DNA of 8,805 bases. Origin: JANQEA01 sp964530075 (GTDB taxonomy: Bacteria; Bipolaricaulota; Bipolaricaulia; UBA7950; UBA9294). The translations under genes were made by a program, and so were the position numbers. Position 1 is the stretch's first letter. Each line of letters starts with the position of its first letter. The notes under the pieces are model-generated. The model was not told the origin of the DNA. It saw nothing but the letters and a program-made list of their open reading frames with translations, and ran no database searches. The stretch covers positions 1 to 8,805 of the forward strand of contig CAZGXU010000065.1 in assembly GCA_964530075.1 (NCBI GenBank), written 5' to 3'. This document shows, in pieces, positions 1 through 6,064 of this stretch.

Positions 1-12
1 GGAATGTCAGCA

Positions 13-41
13 ATGGTAGCTTTCCCGCCGGGGGCTGTCAA
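13..41 (-). promoter_or_regulatory. Sigma-70-type promoter reading leftward out of the window
   Basis: On the minus strand there is a perfect -35 box TTGACA (plus-strand 36-41), a 17-nt spacer and a -10 box TACCAT (13-18, 4 of 6 consensus bases). It lies just downstream of the prfA stop codon, so it should drive a gene to the left of the window rather than prfA. This is the best-matching promoter in the window. No start codon can be assigned because only 12 bases remain beyond the -10. Confidence 0.55.
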
Positions 42-79
42 GAATCCCGTGCGCCGGAAACCTCGACGTGAACCCGGAT

Positions 80-1147
<1,068 letters not shown>

Positions 1148-1156
1148 GACGGGATA

Positions 1157-1185
1157 AACGTACGGAAAGGGTACGAGCGTTTCAA
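1157..1185 (-). promoter_or_regulatory. Possible internal promoter for prfA
   Basis: On the minus strand TTGAAA (plus-strand 1180-1185, 5 of 6 consensus) is followed by exactly 17 nt and TACGTT (1157-1162, only 3 of 6). The -35 overlaps the stop codon of the upstream coiled-coil gene. A transcript from here would start within a few bases of the prfA ATG. The -10 is poor, so this is tentative. Confidence 0.3.
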
Positions 1186-1448
1186 CCGGAGGCGACGGTC
1201 AACTGGCGTCGGAGGAAGTCGATCTCCTCGCGGAGGGATTCGATCTGCTTGTCCTTGTCCTCGAGGCGCCCGTAGAGCTGGCGGATGACGTCGTGCGTGC
1301 CGAGGACCGATCCCTGCTGGAGCGCGCGCACGTGGTCGCGGAGGTAGACGACCTGTTCGGCCAGGATTCGCTCGACGTCGGTCGCGAACTCGATCGCGTC
1401 GAGCGAGGTCTCCTCGAGAAGCTTCTCCACAAACTCGTTCGACTCCAT
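1182..1448 (-). CDS. Small coiled-coil protein of unknown function
   Basis: This 88-residue protein matches no family I can name. It has no membrane segment, signal peptide or cysteines. It is almost wholly helical and charged. Residues 58-84 form a leucine-zipper-like coiled coil with hydrophobic residues near heptad spacing (L58, L62, I69, L72, I76, L79, L83), and the N-terminal half (about 5-44) is also amphipathic. It ends 34 bp before prfA on the same strand and may be cotranscribed with it. The balanced amino-acid composition, against the arginine-rich overlapping frames, supports real coding. The ATG at 1448 has no Shine-Dalgarno, but a TAGCCT hexamer (plus-strand 1455-1460) lies 6 nt upstream, the spacing expected for a leaderless mRNA, though no -35 is visible. 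A dimerising adaptor or regulatory role is possible but unproven. Confidence 0.72.
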   Translation of the reverse strand: MESNEFVEKLLEETSLDAIEFATDVERILAEQVVYLRDHVRALQQGSVLGTHDVIRQLYGRLEDKDKQIESLREEIDFLRRQLTVASG

Positions 1449-1578
1449 GGGCCGAGGCTATCGGGTATCCTCGACCGAGGACCGGACAGACGACCCGCGA
1501 GCGACGGACGTTGTACACATCACGTTCGGGAGACGAGGCCGGACGTGGACGCGCAGGAATCCGGCCCTCCCACCCGCG

Positions 1579-1595
1579 TCGGGGGTCCTCCCCGA
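1579..1595. other. Short perfect hairpin between divergent genes
   Basis: TCGGGG (1579-1584) and CCCCGA (1590-1595) form a 6-bp inverted repeat with a 5-nt loop in the 220-bp gap between the coiled-coil gene and the nitroreductase gene. It lies about 40 bp upstream of the nitroreductase -10. It could be an operator or only GC-rich chance; nothing further can be seen. Confidence 0.2.
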
Positions 1596-1635
1596 ACGGG
1601 CGGAATGTCCGGGCGCCGCCTTACCGTTAGCGCGG

Positions 1636-1641
1636 TACAAT
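1636..1641 (+). promoter_or_regulatory. Putative -10 box for the nitroreductase gene
   Basis: TACAAT matches 5 of 6 bases of the -10 consensus and sits 27 nt before the ATG at 1669. The region where a -35 should lie is GC-only and does not match, so an activator or a different sigma factor may be needed if this is the promoter. Confidence 0.35.
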
Positions 1642-1668
1642 CTCCGGACTTCAGGCAGGATCGAAAAA

Positions 1669-2547
1669 ATGGCGACCATCAGCGTAGATCGGAAGGCCTG
1701 CATCCGATGCGGGGCGTGCGTCGACGTCTGTTACAGTGCCCAGGTTTTCGAATTGACGGACGAAGGCTCGTCCGCCGTTCGGCCGGAGGACTGCTGGTCC
1801 TGCGGGCACTGCGTCGCCGTCTGTCCGACCGATGCGATCGACCACGACGGGTTCCCGCTCGAGGACTGTCCGCTGGTCGGCGCGGAGGACGTCCCGGCGC
1901 TCGACGCCCTCACCAACGCGTTTCGTGCCCGCCGCTCTTGTCGGACGTTCGACGAAAAGCCCGTCCCGCGCGAGGTCGTTCGGGATCTCGTCACGCTCGG
2001 CCGGTGGGCACCCACCGCAAGCAACAGCCAGTCGATCGACTGGATCGCCTTCGACGACCGCGAGAGGATCACCGAGCTGAGCGACGCCGTCCTCTCGGCG
2101 TTCCGGCGCTTCGCCAAGCTGGCCGGCAACCCGGCGCTGCGGCCGTTCGTCCCTCTGGCGATCGGCCGCGCGACGATGAGGCGGCTCCGGAGCGTCGAGG
2201 CGTCGGTCGACCGATTGCTCCGTCGGCGCGATGCGGGGGACGATCCGATCTTCTATCGCGCCCCGGTCGTCCTGATCGGGCACGGCCCGGCCAGCAACAG
2301 CCTCGGACGTGACGACGCGATCTACGCCGCCTACAACATGATGCTTACCGCCGGGCACTTCGGCCTCGGCACCTGCCAGATCGGTTACTTCCAGATCGCC
2401 TTCGAGATGAGCGCCCGGCTCCGTCGGAGAGTGCCGCTCCCGGAAGGGAGGACCGCCCAGGTGGCGCTCGCGCTCGGGTACGCGCGTCACACGTTCCGCC
2501 GCGTTCTCCCTCGTCGCTCGCCGAACCTGACCTGGAACCCCAGGTAG
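1669..2547 (+). CDS. Nitroreductase-family flavoprotein with N-terminal 2x[4Fe-4S] ferredoxin domain
   Basis: This 292-residue protein is a fusion. Residues 1-60 are a bacterial ferredoxin domain with cysteines C11, C14, C17, C21 and C42, C45, C48, C52, enough for two [4Fe-4S] clusters; the first motif ends in CYS instead of the usual CP. From about residue 82 follows a nitroreductase fold that should bind FMN, opening with the typical FRARRSCRTFDEKPV segment and continuing through WAPTASNSQ. The ferredoxin part probably feeds electrons to the flavin for reduction of an unknown substrate. Such fusions are frequent in anaerobes and many are annotated only as nitroreductases. I chose the ATG at 1669 because the ferredoxin domain starts there, a weak GGCAGGA lies 8 nt upstream, and a longer reading from 1447 would cross the promoter and add 74 unconserved-looking residues. 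It is cytoplasmic, with no membrane segment. Confidence 0.92.
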   Translation: MATISVDRKACIRCGACVDVCYSAQVFELTDEGSSAVRPEDCWSCGHCVAVCPTDAIDHDGFPLEDCPLVGAEDVPALDALTNAFRARRSCRTFDEKPVPREVVRDLVTLGRWAPTASNSQSIDWIAFDDRERITELSDAVLSAFRRFAKLAGNPALRPFVPLAIGRATMRRLRSVEASVDRLLRRRDAGDDPIFYRAPVVLIGHGPASNSLGRDDAIYAAYNMMLTAGHFGLGTCQIGYFQIAFEMSARLRRRVPLPEGRTAQVALALGYARHTFRRVLPRRSPNLTWNPR

Positions 2548-2560
2548 TCGGCCGACGTCC

Positions 2561-2574
2561 GCCCTGTGCAGGGC
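2561..2574. terminator. Weak hairpin after the nitroreductase gene
   Basis: GCCCTGTGCAGGGC is a perfect 14-nt palindrome 13 bp after the nitroreductase stop. It can form a 5-bp stem with a 4-nt loop. No T-run follows, so intrinsic termination is doubtful. Confidence 0.2.
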
Positions 2575-2605
2575 ACCATCCCTGGCCTTCCTCAAGACGA
2601 TCGGC

Positions 2606-2611
2606 TATCGT
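2606..2611 (+). promoter_or_regulatory. Putative -10 box for the MmcQ/YjbR-family gene
   Basis: TATCGT (4 of 6 consensus) lies 30 nt before the ATG at 2642, the same arrangement seen before other genes in this window. No convincing -35 lies 16-18 nt upstream. Confidence 0.25.
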
Positions 2612-2641
2612 GCCCACCATCAGACACATGGGAGAACAGCG

Positions 2642-3007
2642 ATGGATCTCCGTCGACTTCATGTTTATTTGCTCTCCCTCCCCGGTGCCGTCGAGGAGCT
2701 TCCGTTCACCCCGGAGCTCCCCGTCTACAAGGTGATGGGGAAGATGTTCGCCTTCGTGTCGCCGGACGAGTCACCGCCTCGTCTCACCCTCAAGCTCGAC
2801 CCGCTCCACGGCCAGCTCCTTCGCGCCACCTACGATGCGATCCTCCCCGGCTACCACATGAACAAGGAGCACTGGAACACGATCCGGCTCGATGGGAGCG
2901 TCCCCGAGGAGGAGATCCTCGCGTGGGTCGACGAGTCGTACGAGCTCGTCGTCGACGGCCTGCCGGACCGGCTGCGAAGGGCCCTCGCCGATGAGGGGAC
3001 GGAATAG
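2642..3007 (+). CDS. MmcQ/YjbR-family protein
   Basis: This 121-residue protein is the typical size of the MmcQ/YjbR family, a small alpha/beta fold related to the CyaY-like and DNA-binding double-wing fold. Members are often labelled DNA-binding, but their function is poorly known. Landmarks are LPGAVEELPF (13-22), the strand region VYKVMGKMFAFVS (28-40), the LKLDP motif (50-54), and the family signature PGYHMNKEHWNTI at 69-81, followed by a C-terminal helical segment ending ESYELVVDGLP. The ATG at 2642 is preceded by GGGAGA at a suitable distance. It lies 94 bp after the nitroreductase gene on the same strand and could be a separate unit with its own -10. No membrane segment or cysteine is present. 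Confidence 0.9.
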   Translation: MDLRRLHVYLLSLPGAVEELPFTPELPVYKVMGKMFAFVSPDESPPRLTLKLDPLHGQLLRATYDAILPGYHMNKEHWNTIRLDGSVPEEEILAWVDESYELVVDGLPDRLRRALADEGTE

Positions 3008-3008
3008 C

Positions 3009-3029
3009 CGCGGAACCGGAGTCTCCGCG
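3009..3029. terminator. Hairpin just after the MmcQ/YjbR-family gene
   Basis: CGCGGA (3009-3014) and TCCGCG (3024-3029) form a 6-bp stem with a 9-nt loop starting 2 bp after the stop codon. No T-tract follows. It may help to stop or protect the transcript, but it is not a canonical intrinsic terminator. Confidence 0.25.
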
Positions 3030-3041
3030 CCGGCCTTCGCA

Positions 3042-3087
3042 TCGCTCGCCGTACAAGCAACAGATCAGGCCATCCGGCAGCGAGCGA
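3042..3087. repeat. 8-bp inverted repeat with 30-nt loop in an intergenic gap
   Basis: TCGCTCGC (3042-3049) is the exact complement of GCGAGCGA (3080-3087). It lies between the MmcQ/YjbR gene and the promoter of the CDGSH gene, in a gap of 191 bp. The enclosed 30 nt are less GC-rich than the surroundings. It could be part of a small structured RNA or a regulatory site, but nothing identifies its role. Confidence 0.25.
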
Positions 3088-3138
3088 CGGAGTGATACCC
3101 CTTCGCGCGCCGCCCCAGGGCGATTCGGTCCGCTCGCG

Positions 3139-3167
3139 TTGTCCCGACGCCCGAGGGCGTTCATAAT
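3139..3167 (+). promoter_or_regulatory. Sigma-70-type promoter for the CDGSH gene
   Basis: TTGTCC (3139-3144, 4 of 6 consensus), a 17-nt spacer and CATAAT (3162-3167, 5 of 6) form a good promoter. The transcript would start near 3174, leaving a leader of about 25 nt that contains a strong Shine-Dalgarno before the ATG at 3199. This also rules against a longer reading frame opened by the TTG at 3139. Confidence 0.55.
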
Positions 3168-3198
3168 CGAACCCATCGGGCGAAGGAAGAGGAGCCGA

Positions 3199-3846
3199 AT
3201 GAGAACCCGTATCTACAGCTTCGAGGCGGACGACATCGTCGTCCAATGGGACCACCTCCGCTGTATCCACGTCGAGGAGTGCATCCGGAGCTTGCCGGAG
3301 GTCTTCGACCGCGATCGCCGGCCGTGGATCGACCCGACGCGGGCGGCGGCCGATCGGGTCGCTTGGGCCTGCGAGCGATGCCCGACCGGGGCACTGTACT
3401 ACGAGCGGAAGGACGGCGGCCCCGCCGAGCGGACCCCGAAGAAGAACGAGATTACCATCTCCTCGGACGGACCGCTCTACGTCAAAGGGGACGTGCGGAT
3501 CGTCGACGAGGCCGGCGAGCTGCTCCTCGAGGAGACACGCGTTGCGCTCTGTCGTTGCGGCGAGTCGCGGAACAAGCCCCTGTGCGACCGGAGCCACGAG
3601 AAGGTCCAGTTCAAGGCCCAGGGTGCGTTGACCGAGGCCCACGTCAACGCCGGCGTCGGGGACGAATCGGAAGGCGGCGAGCTGCTGATCCGCGCTGCCG
3701 ATCCTGGCCCCCTGACGATCGAGGGGTCGGCCGAAATCCGCGGCGACCAATCGCCAAACTGCAGCCATGTGCGTGTCGGCGCCCTCTGCTGCTGCGGCAA
3801 GTCGAAGAACAAGCCGTTCTGCGACGGCAGCCACGCGGAACCGTAG
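3199..3846 (+). CDS. Iron-sulfur protein: YjdI-type Fe-S domain plus two CDGSH motifs
   Basis: This 215-residue protein has three apparent iron-sulfur centres. Residues about 13-70 match the YjdI-like [4Fe-4S] mono-cluster domain (Fer4_19), with C22 and C28 in RCIHVEECIRSLPEVF and C58 and C61 in ACERCPTGALYY. Then come two mitoNEET-type CDGSH motifs that bind [2Fe-2S] by three Cys and one His. The first is C118, C120, C129, H133 and reads CDRSH; the second is C197, C199, C208, H212 and reads CDGSH. A degenerate linker (about 135-185) separates them. The arrangement of two CDGSH motifs with an N-terminal Fe-S domain is known in bacterial CDGSH-family proteins. Roles in electron transfer or Fe-S handling are proposed but not settled. 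The ATG at 3199 follows a strong AAGGAAGAGGAG. It has no membrane anchor, unlike mammalian mitoNEET, so it is probably cytosolic. Confidence 0.93.
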   Translation: MRTRIYSFEADDIVVQWDHLRCIHVEECIRSLPEVFDRDRRPWIDPTRAAADRVAWACERCPTGALYYERKDGGPAERTPKKNEITISSDGPLYVKGDVRIVDEAGELLLEETRVALCRCGESRNKPLCDRSHEKVQFKAQGALTEAHVNAGVGDESEGGELLIRAADPGPLTIEGSAEIRGDQSPNCSHVRVGALCCCGKSKNKPFCDGSHAEP

Positions 3847-3955
3847 CTGCAAGCAGAAGCGCCCCTGCTCGCGGTTTCTGGCTACGTCCGCTTCGCGCGC
3901 CCTGCGGAAGCCGTCCGTATGGGTGGTTTCCACTACGGCTGCGCCGCAGGCGCAG
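3847..3955. terminator. Hairpin-rich convergent region between the CDGSH gene and the amidase gene
   Basis: Two genes converge here with 86 bp between their stops. The stretch can form several stems: CCGTA/TACGG plus GTGG/CCAC with a 3-nt TTT loop and a 3-nt bulge (3915-3938), which covers the amidase stop codon, and a perfect 7-bp stem CTGCGCC/GGCGCAG with a 3-nt loop (3939-3955) inside the last amidase codons. A GCTTC/GAAGC pair lies around 3890-3910. None is followed by a T-run on either strand, so a bidirectional terminator is only inferred from position. Confidence 0.35.
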
Positions 3956-4616
3956 ACGGGTACTTCCAGTCGATGAACTTCCGGATCCCCGCGAGGATCC
4001 CCCCCGCGATCCGCTGCTGATACTCCGGGGCGACGAGCTTCGCCATCTCGTCGGGATTCGTCAGATACCCGACCTCGACGGAGACGGCGGGCATCGATGC
4101 CAGCCGCGTGTACGACTCCTGGGACCGGGTCCCCCGGTCGCGCATCCCGGTCGCGTCGATGAGTCCGTCTTGGATCAGCTCGCCGAGGACCCAGCTGTCG
4201 TCGTCCAGCGGGCGTTCGGCAGCGACGATTGTCTCAGCGCCGTCGGCTTCCGGCGTGTCGAACGAGTTGATGTGGACCGACACGTACATCACCGCGCCGG
4301 CCTCCTCCGCGATCCGGATTCGATCCTCGAGCGAAACGAAGATGTCGAGCGTCCGAGTCAGCTTCGCGACGAGATCCGGTTCCGCATCGACCAGCGCCTG
4401 CAACCGTTCGACGATCTCGAGATTCAGATCCTTCTCCAGCACGTCGTCGACCGTCGCCCCCGGATCGCGGCCGCCGTGGCCGGCGTCGAGCGCGACGATG
4501 TAGGTTGGGGCCGGTTCCGGTTCGGGCTCGGACGGGCGGATCAGGAGCACCACGAGAACCGCCGCCACGACGGCGGCGCCCAGCAGCGTCAGCGTGATGA
4601 TTCCTCTCTTCGTCAT
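3933..4616 (-). CDS. N-acetylmuramoyl-L-alanine amidase (Amidase_3, AmiC/CwlD-like), membrane-anchored
   Basis: This zinc amidase should cut the bond between N-acetylmuramic acid and L-alanine in peptidoglycan. It has 227 residues: a short positive N terminus, one hydrophobic segment (about 5-26, signal anchor or uncleaved signal), a Pro/Glu linker (28-37), then a single Amidase_3 domain. The zinc ligands are H47 in LDAGHGGRDPGA, E61 in VLEKDLNLE and H115 in YVSVHINSF; the catalytic glutamate is E181 in SVEVGYLTNPDE. No cell-wall-binding repeats or AMIN domain are present, which suits a CwlD-like protein. The ATG at 4616 was chosen because it opens the anchor segment; a longer frame from 4775 would add 53 low-complexity residues overlapping the divergent transporter gene. 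No Shine-Dalgarno is visible, but TATTCT lies 7 nt before the ATG, suggesting a leaderless mRNA. Confidence 0.93.
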   Translation of the reverse strand: MTKRGIITLTLLGAAVVAAVLVVLLIRPSEPEPEPAPTYIVALDAGHGGRDPGATVDDVLEKDLNLEIVERLQALVDAEPDLVAKLTRTLDIFVSLEDRIRIAEEAGAVMYVSVHINSFDTPEADGAETIVAAERPLDDDSWVLGELIQDGLIDATGMRDRGTRSQESYTRLASMPAVSVEVGYLTNPDEMAKLVAPEYQQRIAGGILAGIRKFIDWKYPSAPAAQP

Positions 4617-4623
4617 GTCGCCG

Positions 4624-4629
4624 AGAATA
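4624..4629 (-). promoter_or_regulatory. Putative -10 box giving a leaderless amidase mRNA
   Basis: On the minus strand TATTCT (4 of 6 consensus) ends 7 nt before the amidase ATG, so transcription would begin at or next to the start codon. The zone where a -35 should lie is G-rich and does not match. Confidence 0.35.
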
Positions 4630-4690
4630 CCCGATGACGCGCACCCCCGCCCATTCCCCGCTCGCCCTTCGCGGGCGCGCCGGAATTCGC

Positions 4691-4696
4691 TATCCT
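4691..4696 (+). promoter_or_regulatory. Putative -10 box for the transporter operon
   Basis: TATCCT (4 of 6 consensus) lies 24 nt before the transporter ATG, followed by a strong AGGAGGA. The hexamer 17 nt upstream is TTCGCG, a poor -35. It shares a 104-bp divergent region with the amidase -10 on the other strand. Confidence 0.35.
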
Positions 4697-4720
4697 CCAG
4701 CCGTCCGCGGAGGAGGAACG

Positions 4721-5482
4721 ATGCCAGAGAGGTTCGCGTTTGGCCTGATCCTGTCGACGCTCGCCGGGCTTGCAACGCTGATCGGAAGCTGCCTCGGCCT
4801 GCTCACGAAGGAACCGGGACCGAGATTCATGGCGCTGACCCTGGGGTTCTCCGCCGGGGTGATGATCCACGTCTCGTTCGTCGAGCTCCTGCAGGCCGGC
4901 GTCCGGTCCGCCGGATTCGGGCCGGCGCACGTCGCCTTCTTCGCCGGGATGGCCGCGATGTTCCTCGTCGACGCGCTGATCCCGCACGACTACATGGCCG
5001 AGCACGACCACTCGGGGCGATCGGAGCATCAGAGCAGGCTGCTCAAGACGGGGCTCTTCGTCGCTCTCGGAATCGGCATTCACAACTTCCCCGAGGGGAT
5101 GGCCTCGTTCGTCGGTGCGCTGCAGGCCCCGTCGCTCGGGATCGCGATCGCCGTAGCGATCGCGATCCACAACATCCCCGAGGGACTTGCCGTCGCCGCG
5201 CCGATCGTCGCCGCCACCGGGAACCGGAAGAAGGCGTTCCTCTGGTCGGTTCTCTCCGGCCTCGCCGAGCCGCTCGGCGCGGGCGCCGCGGCGCTCGTCC
5301 TCTTCCCGTTCCTCTCCGACGCGGTCCTCGGCTATATCCTCGCCGCCGTCGCCGGGATCATGATCTTCATCACCCTCGACGAGCTGATCCCGGTGTCGCG
5401 ATCCTTCGGACACGAGCACCTCTCCATCGTCGGCGTCGTCTTTGGCATGGCCGTGATGGCGGTCAGCCTGTGGATGCTATAG
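4721..5482 (+). CDS. ZIP-family divalent metal transporter (ZupT-like)
   Basis: This inner-membrane protein of 253 residues should import zinc and possibly other divalent metals such as iron or manganese. It shows about eight hydrophobic segments (roughly 6-28, 36-60, 68-88, 109-133, 138-162, 172-196, 202-221, 235-252). The two metal-site helices each carry the family signature: H121-N122-F-P124-E125-G in the fourth and H150-N151-I-P153-E154-G in the fifth. The loop between helices three and four is histidine-rich (H89, H95, H97, H103), as is usual for metal-sensing loops in ZIP proteins. The ATG at 4721 is preceded by AGGAGGA at a good distance; a longer frame from 4634 would span the promoter. 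The DinB-like gene follows after 17 bp and is probably cotranscribed. A perfect 13-bp hairpin at 5139-5168 lies within the fifth-helix codons. Confidence 0.94.
   Translation: MPERFAFGLILSTLAGLATLIGSCLGLLTKEPGPRFMALTLGFSAGVMIHVSFVELLQAGVRSAGFGPAHVAFFAGMAAMFLVDALIPHDYMAEHDHSGRSEHQSRLLKTGLFVALGIGIHNFPEGMASFVGALQAPSLGIAIAVAIAIHNIPEGLAVAAPIVAATGNRKKAFLWSVLSGLAEPLGAGAAALVLFPFLSDAVLGYILAAVAGIMIFITLDELIPVSRSFGHEHLSIVGVVFGMAVMAVSLWML
5139..5168. repeat. Perfect 13-bp inverted repeat with 4-nt loop inside the transporter gene
   Basis: GGATCGCGATCGC (5139-5151) and GCGATCGCGATCC (5156-5168) are exact complements around the loop CGTA. Each arm contains the palindrome GCGATCGC. The repeat encodes the Ile/Ala-rich start of the fifth helix, just before the second HNxPEG motif, so repeated Ile-Ala codons partly explain it. 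Confidence 0.9.
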
Positions 5483-5499
5483 AGAAGGAGAGGTCCGAC

Positions 5500-5955
5500 A
5501 TGAACGTGGAAGGGCTCGTCGAAGCAATCGTCGGGGCGCGGGAGGAGTGGGACGCCTTCGTGCGACAGGTCGCCCCGTCCGACCTCGAACGTCCCGGCGT
5601 CTGCGGGAATTGGTCGATGAAGGACGTCGTCGCGCACATCGCGTGGCACGAGAGGGAGATGATCGGCCTGCTCGAGACGCACGTCCTGGCCGGATCACCC
5701 TGGTGGCTCCTCCCGACTGACGAGCGGAACGACAAGATCTACGAGCAGAACAAGGACCGGGCGGCCGAGGACGTCCTTCGCGAGGCGGCGGAGACCTTCC
5801 CGCACCTCCTTCGAGCGATCAAGGGGCTGGCCGACGAAGACCTGAACGACCCGGCTCGATTCGCCGACATGCCGCCCGACTGGATCCCCTGGCGGATCAT
5901 CGCGCAGAACACGTACGAGCACTACGAAGTGCACCTGGAATCGGCGCGCAGATGA
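5500..5955 (+). CDS. DinB/YfiT-like four-helix metalloprotein
   Basis: This 151-residue protein looks like a member of the DinB superfamily (four-helix bundle, related to YfiT and the mycothiol maleylpyruvate isomerase N-terminal domain). Family members bind a metal with three histidines and many are thiol-dependent transferases; others have no known reaction. The expected ligands are visible: H46 in NWSMKDVVAHIAWHERE and the pair H141 and H145 in NTYEHYEVH. The W38-S39 before the first ligand helix is also typical. The ATG at 5500 is preceded by AAGGAGAGG, and the upstream transporter gene ends 17 bp before it on the same strand, so the two likely form an operon. Whether the protein has any role in metal uptake cannot be told. 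Confidence 0.85.
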   Translation: MNVEGLVEAIVGAREEWDAFVRQVAPSDLERPGVCGNWSMKDVVAHIAWHEREMIGLLETHVLAGSPWWLLPTDERNDKIYEQNKDRAAEDVLREAAETFPHLLRAIKGLADEDLNDPARFADMPPDWIPWRIIAQNTYEHYEVHLESARR

Positions 5956-5990
5956 CTGGCGGAGGGACGACGCTGATCGACGAGCCGACT

Positions 5991-6030
5991 CAGGCTTCGG
6001 GCCCCGCGAGCGCGCGGATCGCGCAGCCTG
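5991..6030 (+). terminator. Candidate terminator after the transporter operon
   Basis: CAGGCT (5991-5996) pairs with AGCCTG (6025-6030) and encloses a very GC-rich interior with further self-complementarity (GCGCG/CGCGC). It starts 35 bp after the DinB-like stop. The bases following are TTGTGCTTTC, a weak T-rich tail that is also the -35 of the next gene. Confidence 0.35.
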
Positions 6031-6059
6031 TTGTGCTTTCACCCGCTTCCACATAGGAT
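6031..6059 (+). promoter_or_regulatory. Promoter of the metallopeptidase gene (putative leaderless)
   Basis: TTGTGC (6031-6036), a 17-nt spacer and TAGGAT (6054-6059, 4 of 6 consensus) form a plausible sigma-70 promoter. Only 5 nt separate the -10 from the ATG at 6065, so transcription would start at or within the start codon. The AGGA inside the -10 is the only Shine-Dalgarno-like sequence and would not be in such a transcript. Confidence 0.42.
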
Positions 6060-6064
6060 GTCCC

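Noticed and set aside
1447..1668. 74-residue N-terminal extension of the nitroreductase
   Set aside because: It would cross the probable -10 at 1636-1641 and adds a low-complexity stretch before a ferredoxin domain that starts naturally at the ATG at 1669.
3246..4637. 463-residue open frame on the plus strand
   Set aside because: It overlaps the CDGSH gene in another frame and the amidase gene in antisense. Its Arg-rich composition is that of a shadow frame.
4594..5499. Long N-terminal extension of the DinB-like gene
   Set aside because: It overlaps the transporter gene in another frame and reads as Arg/Pro-rich nonsense; the ATG at 5500 has a good Shine-Dalgarno.
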